From Zeugodacus cucurbitae (Eukaryota; Arthropoda; Insecta; Diptera; Tephritidae), in NCBI RefSeq assembly GCF_028554725.1, contig NC_071668.1, positions 6,035,001 to 6,099,000 on the forward strand: DNA of 64,000 bases. The letters run 5' to 3'. Positions 46,301 to 57,575 of the stretch are shown here, one piece after another. Below the pieces are notes generated by a model. The model was not told the origin of the DNA and made no database searches. It saw nothing but the letters and a program-made list of their open reading frames with translations. Within the stretch, counting starts at the first letter, position 1. Each line of letters starts with the position of its first letter. Both the position numbers and the translations under genes were made by a program.

Positions 46301-48708
46301 TATTGCGGTAGGTCAACTTGTATACGTTAATTGAAAAATTACTCATTTGTTGCTGGCTTAAATGTCAAGACGATAAACTTGATATGCAGAACAGCTAATT
46401 TATGATGTACTGTTCTTTTAATAAGTATAATGCATTGATGCTACTCCATGCTCTGCATAATCTTGTTTTGCTAAGAATTAACGCGTCGAGCTGTTATGTC
46501 GTTCACATTAAAATCTTTTTAAAGCGAGGTTATGATGAATAACAGCTAAGAGCGTGGTTAAAAATATAGATGAATATATGCTACAACGCCTAGAAGCAGA
46601 CTCAATTTTTTCGCACTCATCCCACGTGTCACATTTTTTCGCTATGCCTCTCTATCTCTCATTTTCTTATACTTCGCTTCTCTTAATTAATTTGTCAGGC
46701 TTCGGTTTGGATTTTAACACGTTTCTACTGCTGTTTAAGCGACAAGTATAATTAATTTGCTTTTTATTTTGAAGTTGTATGTATGTATCTACTTCATCAA
46801 CCATATATACCTGGTATTCTCATACAAAAGAGTAGTATTAGCGCACCTTGAACCGGTAGCTGTTAGGATTAACTGGTTAAGCGGAAAGCCTGTTTGCGCT
46901 TCGCGTTAATTCTAATTATATTTCAGCTGTTAATAAAATGTATATTTTTAGCGTAGCTAGACTATGGAAAACTACGCTACTTAACTAATTTATGCACTTT
47001 TATAACACGTGCAAGTGCTGAGGAATAATGTTTCCGATGTGCATAAGTTTCACCTACTTTAACAGCCGGTGCAATGAACTCTTTACTATTTCATTTATTG
47101 TATTTAATATCTCCCATTTCCGCAGCATCGACAATGAGGATTGGCGCGAGTGTGAACAGGACCTGAAGCGCTTCCTTGAGGAAGAGCGCGCCAAAATGAA
47201 GGAGCGCTCATTGCGCATACCAACGCCATTCACATCGGATAAATTGGATATATTGAATATTGTGCGTGCAAGGTAAGTGAATTAATTAGTATGTGGTATT
47301 GAAAAATAATATGTGGAATATCGTTTGAATTATATGAACTTTTATACTTTTTGTTATCCATGTTATTTTACTTAAACACCCTGAAGTACTTGTCCGATTT
47401 GTAGCGAATTCTGAAACTATTCAAAGCAGTAGTTCTGAAGGATATTATATATGTCTACTTATCCATTGATTCTCTATCACAACGATACTGCAGGACCAAA
47501 AAAGTCAAAAGATTCCCTTCGGTTTCCCGTAAGAATGTTGAAGAGCCAAATAAGAATATTTCTCGTACAATAACCGTCATTATGTTTCAACACTATAGTA
47601 TTAAATTTACCAAAACTTGGAGAGAAACGAAACGAACAAACTACTAGCTTAACTTATATCTACTAGTTCATGACAAAGACAAAGCACAGACAGAGACTAT
47701 TGTATACTTTTTTTTGCTTTCCTAGGAAAATTTTTTTCAAGAGAGCAAAGTTAAAACAGCAACCCAAGGGTGACGAATCGAAAAAGCTACTATAAAATCA
47801 AATTAACACACCGCAACCTATAGCTCTTTTTGAGAGCACTTCATAGTAAAACACTTTTCCACCAAACCTTCTTTAGACTATTGTCATCCATCTACATATT
47901 ATGTAGCACGGTTTAAGGAAGTGAAAGCACCTTAATAATTCATCTAATTAACTTTACAGGAAAAGGTTCCGCGAAGCTGAACAACGCATTTGCAAAGAAT
48001 TAGAGGAGGGCGCTAAGCCAAAACCCGTTGCTAAAGATATCAAACTCACCAAAGAACTAGCAGAAAAGACGGTGAGTAGGAGATATATTAGACAGCTTAT
48101 AAGCAGATTTGATTACACGAATGTACTACGAAAAATATTTTCCAATTTACCACGCAGGCTGTAATACAAAAACATGTGCAAGATATCATACAAGCCGAAA
48201 CCGAGGGCATATTCGAGCCGGCCATCAGCAAGGAGGCGGCCAAAGAAATGTCCGAACGCGAGAAGGAAGAGCGGCAAAGACGCAAATACTTGGATGACGC
48301 TTCTGATGTTTCCACTGAATCGGAGATCTACGAACAGGGTAGCACCATAAGCGAATCGAAGCGACGCCATGCCGCCGAGTTGGAGGAAGAAATGGAATTT
48401 GATGTGGAGCGCGGTTATCTCATTTCCAAAGCACAATTTGAGCAGTTACGCTATCATGATGATAAGATACTTATGCTGCAGAAAGCATCGGTGAGTAAAA
48501 ACTATGCAACAGCAACAACAACAAAACAAAATGTCTTTACTTTTCACTAAATCAACAGGATATGCGTGAGCTGTATCAACTGGCCGAGGAGATAATAATA
48601 GGCGAACGTGTTGAGGAAGAAATCGTTGAAGAAGAAATGGTGGAAGAGGAAGAGCAACCGGTCTACGAAGAGGAGGAAGAAGAAGAGCCAATGGATAACA
48701 ATTTCTAA
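37350..48708 (+). CDS. Eight-exon Glu/Arg-rich coiled-coil protein, 484 residues
   Basis: Exons: 37350-37585, 43681-43831, 45915-46049, 46117-46307, 47126-47272, 47960-48071, 48158-48490, 48559-48708. All introns are GT-AG and the phases agree (1455 bases including TAA). The ATG is the first after an in-frame stop at 37317. Residues 1-79 are a Ser/Gln-rich N-terminus ending YLSDYVQCTLEPAPR. Residues 80-129 include FNLPRISAALERLIGTNVV and RLTDHKFMSELRQRLEEESR. Residues 130-330 are almost continuously charged helix (KTNRERNAERLKAQGSKWER, EEEQQRVEKLKERKKEQNEL), predicted coiled coil. Exon 7 contains EGIFEPAISKEAAKEMSERE and YLDDASDVSTESEIYEQGS; exon 8 ends in a Glu-rich tail and PMDNNF. No signal peptide or membrane segment, so probably a cytosolic structural protein. 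The charged-helix pattern resembles many cilium or axoneme proteins, but I do not recognise a named ortholog. Confidence 0.9.
37980..38450 (-). pseudogene. Non-LTR retroelement C-terminal remnant in intron 1
   Basis: On the minus strand at about 38209-38120 the frame RIKKQRLRWIGQVVCMDANS continues with PALRLYDAV. An upstream segment near 38360 gives LLYGTEAYTMTTKD. This order (LLYG-AE-W, then RIKxQRLRWLGHV, then MD-N-PA) is the post-reverse-transcriptase region of RTE/CR1-type non-LTR elements. Stops and frameshifts make it inactive. Intronic, antisense to the host gene. Confidence 0.7.
38451..43380 (+). other. Remainder of intron 1
   Basis: AT-rich intronic DNA of nearly 5 kb. A 92-codon minus frame (40491-40769) and others are short and unsupported. 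No nested gene is evident. Confidence 0.4.
43381..43640. repeat. Tandem 23-base repeat just before a splice acceptor
   Basis: About ten imperfect copies of a unit like CTATAATTTTGAACTCTCTTTTG, some with ACTACAATT in place of the first half. The array ends about 40 bases before the exon 2 acceptor at 43680 and is pyrimidine-rich in the coding sense. Confidence 0.8.
44477..44935 (+). pseudogene. hAT transposon remnant in intron 2
   Basis: The left side begins CAGTGGCGGATCCAG, a common hAT terminal word. The downstream frame encodes SIASPERSLRRIKTY, a stop, then RLNGLASMNIHRDIVPSVDE and ILEEFFQKPRKI. This is the C-terminal dimerisation region of hAT transposases (A-ERSFS-L-RIKTYLR---RLNGLA-L-IH). 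The transposase body is deleted, a TGA interrupts the frame, and the right terminus was not found. It lies in the 2083-base intron 2 of the coiled-coil gene. Confidence 0.75.
45490..45510. repeat. (TA)n microsatellite in intron 2
   Basis: About ten uninterrupted TA dinucleotides. Confidence 0.9.
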
Positions 48709-48954
48709 TAGATGCAAAAAATGATAATTGAAAAATACGCTAAACTGCAAATACACAAATACTTTGCGCGTACACGCACACTCACTAAATTTGTTGTAGT
48801 TGTAAATGATTAAATATGGGCATGAAGAATGTGGCACAGAGTATGTATTAAGTGTGGCTGCTGTAGGTAGCTGGGTTTAAGAAAAGAAAACTAAATTACT
48901 GAGAGGTGTATTTTATGGTTGGTTTAGAGGGAATATGAGCCGTGGCATTTTTTT
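48709..48954 (+). other. 3' UTR of the coiled-coil gene
   Basis: Follows the TAA at 48706-48708. ATTAAA at about 48809-48814 is a plausible polyadenylation signal. R1 copy E begins near 48955. Confidence 0.45.
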
Positions 48955-50095
48955 TTACTCTCGCAACAAAAGTCTCGCAAAGTTGCTAAGAGATTATTAT
49001 AGTTTTGTTCAAATAACGGTTGTTTGTAACAGCCAAAACTAAACGAGTTAGATATAGGGTTATATATATCAAAATAATGAGGGTGACGAGAAGAGTCAAA
49101 GTTGAGTAAAAATTGAAATATCTTAATGAAACTTGGAAAACATATTCCTTAGCACCCTTCAAAAATGGGCAAAATTGGACCACTGCCACGCCCACAAAAT
49201 GACGAAAACCGAAAATACATAAAGTGTATAACTAAGCCATAAATAAAGTTATAAAAGAAAAATTTGGAATAAAGGATCGCACTAGGAAGTGATATATTTG
49301 GATATGATTTTTTTGGAGAAGTGGGCGTAGCCCCGTCTCAAAATCGGTTATTTGTATATATCTCGCAAACCAACGAAGCTATATAAATCAAACTTTCTGC
49401 AGTCGATTCTCTTACGTACCCCACCACACACCATGAAAATAGTTGAAAGCGGATAATAACCACGCCCACTTCCCATACAAAGGTTAGGTTGAAAATTACT
49501 AAAAGTGGGTTATCTCACTAACGAAAAACGTCAGATACACTAAATTTTACGGAAGAAATTGCAGAAGAAAACTGCACTCAGATTTTTTTACAAATTGGAA
49601 AATGGGCGTGGCATCGCCCACTTATGGATTAAAAACCATATCTCAGGAACTACTCGACCGATTCGAATGAAATTCGGTATATAATATTTTCTTGACACCC
49701 TGATGACACGTGTGGAAATGGATGAAATCGGTTCACAACCACGACAACTTCCCATGTAACTCAATTTTGAACTCCTACTTATTCCTTCACTTTATAATAT
49801 ATACATAAGGAACCAATGAAGACAGCGAAATAAAATAGCCTCCAATATCGAATATGAAGAATTCAGTACCCCATGTTAATTTCTCACCGATTTCGGTAAG
49901 TCTCTCAGGTATCTTAATTTAATTCAGAGGAAATATTTTTCTTCTAATAGTGTCATAACTTCCCCTAGCTCTCATATTCCTAATTATATGATTTTCAAAT
50001 TGGGTCAAATTGTGTGTTATCTTAATAAAAATGTAACAATAAATTATGAGATTATAAAATGTTCGGCTGCACCCGAACTTAGCCTTTCCTTACTT
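48955..50095 (-). repeat. R1 interspersed repeat, copy E
   Basis: Reverse orientation: ACTCTCGCAACAAAAGTCTC at the left; GTTCGGCTGCACCCGAAC and TTAGCCTTTCCTTACTTTTT at the right. 1.14 kb, immediately downstream of the coiled-coil gene. It lacks most of the GTCC-rich tract. Confidence 0.75.
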
Positions 50096-50513
50096 TTTTT
50101 TTGTATTTTGAAAAACTAAATTCTTTAAACGAGTACGCTGTTATGCCCTAGTTCAAGCCAAAGGAAATCGGCACACAATTATGACACACATAAATCGAAT
50201 AAAGTTATTTTGGACTACACACACTAAAATCCAGTAGTGTTGTTGTTGTTTTTCAGCTAAAATGCGCGTTGATAAGCAAAGCGGTGTGTCCGTACTATAA
50301 GTGTTACACTTAATTGACATTTGATAAACATTTTTAATCAATGTGTCAATATGAGATGTGAAAAAATATAGCACAGCAACTAACACGCAATGAAAGCGCG
50401 CATAAACGCCTAAAAGTATGCAGCGGCACATGCAATAATCCCAAGCATGCAAATATGTTGTGGTACGTGCCATTGGGCTTGTCTATAAATGTAACAGCAC
50501 TTTGGTTGTTGCA

Positions 50514-50545
<32 letters not shown>

Positions 50546-51046
50546 ACCTTAGGTTGTGTTAGCATATGTAACTGTGTGGGTGTTACACGCGCACACACGC
50601 CACCAGCAATGGGCATCGCATTTCGTCACCGTCACTTTGTCAATTGCAAATTTTAATCACCGGTGGCGTATACGCAACAACTGAAGTGCGATAAGTGGCG
50701 TAGCGATTACTCACAAGTACTTATACACAAATATATGTATGTGCATATATATACTCGGCACATAATTACCGCAAAGTCATGCCGTTATGTTTGTGTTATT
50801 GTAATTGTCATTGGCCATGGCTATCGCGTATTGCAATTAGTTGTGATTTGTTTGTTTGCTGGCGGTGGAGGCGATTTTAATGAAGTGTGACGCAATCAAA
50901 TGCTGATAGCGTTGAGAGCGACTGTCACTAAGCGCTTTATTATGATTCATAAAGGGTATGATGTTCACTTGTGTACTTGATTATATAAGAATATAATATA
51001 ATTGACAAATTTAAATAAATACAAAAGGTCTTCTTCTACCTTAACA
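50096..51046. other. Intergenic sequence with a TG microsatellite
   Basis: A (TG)n run of about 14 units lies at 50519-50546. 50560-50900 is less AT-rich. No supported exon. Confidence 0.45.
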
Positions 51047-51500
51047 TATGTGGGGTATTCAAAAAATAATGAGAATTGTAAAATTTCACGGATTCGGAGA
51101 GATCTATTCTTAAATTTGTTTATTGCATTGATATACATGTCCCTGAAGTACGACAAAATTTTCAGCTGTATTCATTCCTTACTTTGCAGCCGCTTTATAG
51201 CCGCTGAGGTTAGACGTGTTTTTATGAGCTTGGCAATTTACATTTGATAAAAACTCACACTTCGTTGCTTGTTCGTCAATTCTTGGTCAAAAACAATACT
51301 CAACCTATGCCTCAGCCTTCATATTCGCTAGACATAACTCCGTATGACGATTTCCTATTTCCAAAAATAAAGGCTACCTTTAAAATTCTTTAAAAGTCTC
51401 GATTGGGAACTATTTTCAAGGCGACAACATTATTACAGGCTTATGAATAAATATTAAAAAAAAACGAAAATTCCCGTTATTTTTTTAACACATCTCGTAT
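51047..51500 (+). mobile_element. Mariner (DD34D-type) internally deleted, copy 5
   Basis: The left terminus includes GGTATTCAAAAAATAATGAG; the right is TTCCCGTTATTTTTTTAACA with CATCTCGTATA. Internal fragments encode YSLDITPYDDFLFPKIKAT (near 51325-51380), keeping the region of the third catalytic aspartate. About 455 bases, so most of the transposase is gone. Confidence 0.7.
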
Positions 51501-51706
51501 AAGAAATATATATTTTTTGAAATTTAAACATTTTCCAAATCTCTTCCTCTAAAAGTCTCGAATGGGGACTATTTTGAAGGCGACCACATATTATAGACGA
51601 ATGAATAAATACTAAAAAAGGAAAATTCCCGTTATTTTTTTAACACACCTCATATAAAAAATATATATTTTCTGAAATTTAAATAATTTCCAAAGCTCTT
51701 CCTCAA
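51391..51706 (+). repeat. Tandem duplication of the mariner right end and flank
   Basis: Two units of about 158 bases. Unit 1 starts AAAGTCTCGATTGGGAACTA near 51391; unit 2 starts AAAGTCTCGAATGGGGACTA near 51550. Each contains the mariner right terminus and then the flank ATATATATTTT(T/C)TGAAATTTAA and CTCTTCCTC. The duplication therefore happened after insertion. Confidence 0.75.
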
Positions 51707-52643
51707 CATTAACATACATAAATATTACGGTGAAATATTTATGCTGGAAAAAATTCAAATCACTGCCAATATAAAATGCATATTTCGAAATCTTTACATG
51801 CCCCAGAAGGCACGATTATATGGACCACACAACACATACGCATTTGTAAGTCAAAGAATGTACGTTATTTCCACAAGCGCTGAAACGAGTATGAGTTACG
51901 AATGTGCTATTTGCCATTATTGACCCCAAAAAGTGAAATGTATTTAGCAGAGGTACTACATTAAAAGACAGCTACGGGCGAATGCCAAATGTTGGTTATT
52001 CGATTTCCAATTGCTCCGTGTACATGTGTGTTGTCATGAGGCCAATAAAACGCGCAACATTTGGCCGCAGAGAAAATGTTGACAGTTCGAAACTGACACT
52101 TTGAGGGTGCGAAAATATTTCGCCACAGCATATTTTGGAAATGCCAACGAAGATTTCGGTGGGTAAGGGGTAGTTTGGGAATACCATATATGCCCAACAG
52201 CTGATAGATATGAATGAAAGCGAACATACACAACTCGACTAATATGTGTATCTCAGTAGGAACTAAAGTCTGTGTACGCAAAGAAAAAGAAATATGCTTA
52301 AAGCTGTTGAAATATTGCTAATCCATCTTTTATTATTACTCCGCATGTGGCTGACACTTTAACCAAATTATTTGTATTCACCAAAATTTTACTGCTCAAG
52401 GCTGGTGTCCTACTTTTTGCATTAAAGGCAGTCAGCGCGACTATTTATACATATTTACACATATACAAGAATTTATCATAAAGGCACTTGTTACTCCCTA
52501 GGCATTAATGTTGTTGATTTTATCGGAAGATATGCCAGACGATAGTGATGAAAAAATTCAATTTGTAGAAATAGAGGCATGCCTCTGCAAAGCCATTACA
52601 CTGGCAGTTCAACGCGCCGGAAGGCAAAAACCAAAATAGATAT
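51707..52643. other. Intergenic stretch
   Basis: Minus frames overlapping at 51961-52281 have no support. Nothing else recognised. Confidence 0.3.
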
Positions 52644-54000
52644 AAACAAGTAAGGACAGGCTAAGTTCGGGTGCAACCGAACATTTTATGCTCTCGCAAT
52701 TTACTGAAGAAATTTAACCAATACATATATGCGGAGTAAAGCTCACCGTATTTTTGAAAAACCTATAATTAGGTACATGGGAGCTAGGAGAAGATACTTT
52801 TGAAAAACCTACAATGAGGTATATGGAAATGTTATGACCCGATTTTAATAATTTTTGGAACAGAGACACACTATTAGAAGAAAACAATTTCCTCTGAATT
52901 AAATTGAGATATCTGAGAGATTTACCCATATTTTCGGTTAAAATTTATCCTTAGGCGCTGAGTTCAACATGTTCGATATCTGTGGCCTTGAAAAGTTATG
53001 GTCCGTTTTCGACAATTTTTTCACAAGTGAAGCCAGAGATGATATGCACTAATTGTGTAAAGTTTTATTCCGTTATCTTCATTGGTTCCTTATGTTTACA
53101 TTATAAAGTGAAGGAATCAGATGGAATTCAAAATTGAGTTATAAGGAAAGTAGTAATGCTTGTGAACCGATTTCGCCCATTTTTTGTCCGTGTTATCAGG
53201 GTGCCAAGAAAATATTATATACCGAATTTCATTCGAATCGGTCGAGATGTTCCTGAGATATGGTTTTTGACCCATAAGAGGGCGATGCCACATCCATTTT
53301 CCATTTTTTAAAAAAATCTGAGTACAGCTCCCTTCTGCTATTTCTTCTGCAAAATTTAGTGTTTCTGACGTTTTTCGTTAGTTAGTTAACCCACTTTTAG
53401 TAATTTTCAACCTAACCTCTGTATGGGAGGTGGGCGTGGTTATTATCCGATTTCAACTATTTTCATGGTGTGTGGTGGGGTATGTAAGAGAACCGACTGC
53501 AGAAAGTTTGGATTATATAGCTTTATTAGTTTGCGAGTTAAATACAAATAACCGATTTGTGGGCGGAGCCACGCCCACTTCCCCAAAAGAATTACATCCA
53601 AATATGCCCCCTCCTAGTGCGATCCTTTATTCCAAATTGTATTTTTATATCTTCATTTATGGCTTAGTTATGACACTTTATGTGTTTTTGGTTTTCGCCA
53701 TTTCGTAGGCGTGGCAATGGTCCGATTCTGACCATTTTCGAATTTGATCTTCTTATGGTGCCAAGGAATATTTGTGCCAAGTTTCGTCAAGATATCTTAT
53801 TTTTTACTCAAGTTACAGCTTACACAGACGGACAGACAGACAGACGGACAGACATCCGGATTTTCTACTCGTCATCCTGATCACTTTGGTATATATGACT
53901 CTATATCTAACTCTTTTAGTTTTAGGTGTTACAAACAACCGTTATATGAACAAAACTATAATACTCTCTTTAGCAACTTTTGTTGCGAGAGTATAAAAAA
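52644..54000 (+). repeat. R1 interspersed repeat, copy F (longest)
   Basis: The left end is AACAAGTAAGGACAGGCTAA with the perfect hairpin GTTCGGGTGCAACCGAAC and ATGCTCTCGCAATTT. The right end is CTTTTGTTGCGAGAGTATAA. A GACA/GACG tract lies at 53826-53856, ending GACATCCGGAT. At 1.36 kb it is the best guide to the full-length family. It contains a 92-codon frame (53430-53708) similar to one in copy A. Confidence 0.8.
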
Positions 54001-55560
54001 TTTCCAAAAGATGTCAAAAAAATTGCATTTAACCCAGTAAGTAACATTTTGGTCGAATTGTAGCTTAAAATATTCAAAATATTAGTTACTTTATTTTTTT
54101 ACATGAAATAATTTTTGCATTTACAACAATATACAAAATAAAGTTTAAAGATAGTCTACATTTAGGCGCATTCTAGTTTCTATCAAAAACACACACCTTA
54201 TGAGGAATGAATAGTCTATATATATATCTCTACTTACATTTATATAATATGTAGCAGCTCGGTAAGTTTATGTTAGACAGTCCAACTGTTTCTATTAATT
54301 ATAATTATATAATTAAGTTAAAATTCTCTAAAATAATCAACTCTATTGAAAGCTTCGAAAACACTTATTCTCCCGCCTACTATAGTTATATGTCCCTGTG
54401 TTGCTGCATAAATTGTTGTCTATAAAGTTTTATGACCGCATTGAATTATTTGTTATCTGTACGGAAGTCCACTTATCCATTTCAACTTATTACTTTAATG
54501 AACAATACAAAACCTAATTGCCAATTGTCATCAAATAATCAAATTAAATAGACTCTTGTGGCAAATATTTTAGGTGAAGCAGTCATCACTGTCGTTTAAT
54601 TAAACGTTAAATGTTAACTGTGACAGCCTAGCAGACATTCCTTTTTAATATGTCTGCGTATGCTTTTGGAAATTATGTGGAAAATTTCATGTTACTCATA
54701 CGCCCCCACCAACCAGGCGAGCAGCAACTTATCTGGAAATGTCTAATGAACAATATGAATGAGTGTGTTAATACGGCATATTTAATTATGTCAAGCGTTA
54801 ATATAAACAGATTTGACACAGTTAATATGCATAACGGCTGACGAAAGCTGCTCGATAATTTTTTAATATTTCCCATGTATTATATGGGAAGTGAAGGAAG
54901 ATGATTATCGAAAACCTCAGACAAGACTTGTCTAAAAAAAATATTTTTATAAATATTATGAACAAGTTCGCACTCGAGTTCCACATTATCAATTCCGAAA
55001 AGAAAATATTAAAATTTCAAATAAGTTTTAATTAATAAATTTTTCAATAAATTCTCAAATAAATTTTTCTATAAATTTTCAAATAAATTTTAATCATATA
55101 AATATGATATAACGGCATGCAACTACAATAAACCTTTGTGTGAAAAGCTCCTACAAACGAGCTTTTCTGACAACACATAAAATGAACCACAACAATGAAC
55201 GAATGAACGTTTTGTTGCCGTTAGAGAAAAAAAATCGAAATTTCTTCATACGCCTTATCAGCAACGCTGACGGACACTGTGCGTCTTATCGCCTATGCGT
55301 CGGCTCGCGCTAACACTTGTGTGAATATGCGGCACATATACATATACATATGTATGCGTGTTGTATGCTAAAAACGGCCGCTGGTGGCGCAACAATGATG
55401 AGGACGAAAACGACGACCACGACGACGAATATCACGATGTCCATGCCACCAACGATGATTGTGTTTGTGTGTGCCTTTGATAGCTGCCTATCACTGCCTA
55501 CCGCCTATTGAAGGTGAACACTTACAAATACATGCTTTCGTGCTGTATGCGTTCGGCAGT
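54001..55560. other. Intergenic sequence upstream of the 55566 promoter
   Basis: AT-rich to about 55190, then less so. Repeated ACGACG/ATGATG triplets lie at 55395-55460. No exon supported. Confidence 0.35.
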
Positions 55561-55565
55561 CACTT

Positions 55566-55573
55566 TATAAAAG
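55566..55573 (+). promoter_or_regulatory. Strong TATA box (TATAAAAG) of a plus-strand promoter
   Basis: CTTTATAAAAGGCGCG is a near-ideal TATA element. ACACAGTCGC about 34 bases downstream (around 55600) fits an arthropod initiator. The GC content rises locally, as at other fly promoters. Confidence 0.55.
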
Positions 55574-55599
55574 GCGCGTAAACAACGAAGCGGCAACAC

Positions 55600-56091
55600 A
55601 GTCGCTCAACAAGTGGCGCCAAAGCAGCAACCATAAACGGTTGAACGGAATAGCAAGCGCGTGAATTGTGAAATCGAAAAAGTAACGGTTAAAACGTTAT
55701 ACTGTGGAAACGGAAGTGTGCGACAACAAATAAGCGAAAAAACGAATTAAAATTTGTATTCGTTTGACAAAAGAATAGGTGATTTTTGATAAAGGTGTAA
55801 CACATATAACATAGAAAATAAATATAAAAAATAACTGTAAAAATAACTGTGCATTCATTGCTTAAAACGAGTGATTTGGCAAAAATTGATTTGACCAAAA
55901 ATTCAAAGTAAATACCCATTACAATTTGACGTGTCATGTCAAGTAAATATGCAGCTTTCAGCTAAGTATGATTTAACGCAAAACATACAAAATTTGTAAT
56001 TTGTAACATGCCTATAAAATAAATATTAAAAATATAAAAAATAACAAATTGAATGCTGATGATAGACTGTTACGGCGTCTGTTATTGACAA
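55600..56091 (+). other. Probable 5' untranslated exon of a gene to the right
   Basis: This begins at the predicted start site and runs to a good splice donor, CAA|GTGAGTTT at 56092. All frames are closed by stops; ATGs at 55936 and 56053 open only short upstream frames. A non-coding first exon whose coding exons lie beyond this window is the simplest reading, but it is inference. Confidence 0.4.
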
Positions 56092-56559
56092 GTGAGTTTG
56101 CAGCACGCTGTGTTTATGAACTCTTAAGCGCAAATAAAAAGCCACAATTGTATGGAAGTGCTCTTACAACATCATCAGTGAGTGCGTAGACACTTTGTAA
56201 TCAGTTTCTTTTTTTATTTTCTTTGTGCTGAAAATACATATTTTTTCAAATCCTTCTTTTTATTACTCACATTATGATCATTCATTTTTTTTCTACAACT
56301 GTATTTGATTGCGACACGTGGTGCATTGAACTGAAGTCCTACGAGTCAGTCAATTCGTCAGCATTTTCCGCGTTTTTTTTTGTGTCTAACTGCCAGCACG
56401 TAGTTAATTATCATTTATAAATACAATGGAGGATGCTTTTTATTTGTTTTAGGTAGAGTGTTTTTCCTACAGTAGTAATGTTGTGTTATCAGAGATTTTT
56501 CAAATGACTGACAAAGAAATATGCGTTTTTTACTATTAATTAATCGGAATAATCAGCTA

Positions 56560-57575
56560 ACAAGTGTTTTCAAGAAGTTGTAAAAATATGTAGAATATTC
56601 AGTATACAAATATTCATTGTTTTTTTAATTATAATATAAATTAAATAATTAAATGAGATTATTAAAATTAAAACCTACTTATAATATTGATTTTTAAAAC
56701 ATATAAGAATCCCTACAGAAAAGGGTTGTTAATAAATTACTACTTCATTTAAGAATTTTTCTTTATCCTAGAAAAGTTATTAATTATCTCATCTTATTAA
56801 TTAATAACTTTTTATTCAAAATTATAATAGATCAAAAAATCAAAAGGACATAATATAAAATAATATTTTTTATGAAATACTTAATTTAAATAAATTTCAA
56901 AATAATTGACTAATGTCACGGAGTTTTATCTTTAAAAATTTAGGATACAAAATTTTCTCTAGTAATTGGTTGAAAAATGAGGTTTGGTTATTCTTAATTT
57001 AAATTAAATAATTAAATGAGATTATTAAAATTAAAACCTGTATATATTATTGATTCATAAGACATATAATAAACCGTAGAGAAAAGCGTTGTTTATAAAT
57101 TGTAACTTCATTTAATAATTTTACTTTGTCGTAAAGGAGTACCTTATTAAATAATGTATTTTTACTCAAAATTATAATAGATCAAAGAATCAAATGGCCA
57201 TAATATACAATAATATTTTTTATGAAATACTTAATTTAAATAAATTTCAAAATAATTTACTGATGTCACGGAGTTGTATCTCTAAAAATTTAGTATAATA
57301 AAAAAATATTTTCATTCTACATAGTTTGTAGGTTTTTTTAAATTCGATTTTGGAAACTCAACTGAATACAAAATTAATAGGAAATCCTAGCAACCCGATT
57401 ATGGTAATTCTCAAAATTGTTTAATTAGTAAAGTGTTGCCTACAATTAGGCGCAAAATCAAATTAAAATTCAATACGACCTCTAATTAGAATAATCAGCT
57501 AACAAGTGCTCACAAAGCTTTACTTTGTATTTTGTATTTTGGATACTGAATATTCTACAGTTTTATAATTTATAT
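56560..57575. repeat. AT-rich composite with two 363-base direct repeats and flanking inverted repeats
   Basis: Units 56638-57000 and 57001 to about 57300 both start AAATTAAATAATTAAATGAG and share TTATGAAATACTTAATTTAA and TGTCACGGAGTT. AATAATCAGCTAACAAGTG occurs near 56560 and again at about 57489. GTAGAATATTCAGTATAC (about 56590) is matched inversely by GGATACTGAATATTCTAC (about 57541). No coding potential. Confidence 0.7.

Noticed and set aside
46840..46980. Hairpin-forming sequence AGCGTAG...CTACGCT in intron 4
   Set aside because: A 7-base stem is expected by chance at this scale; no RNA gene signature.
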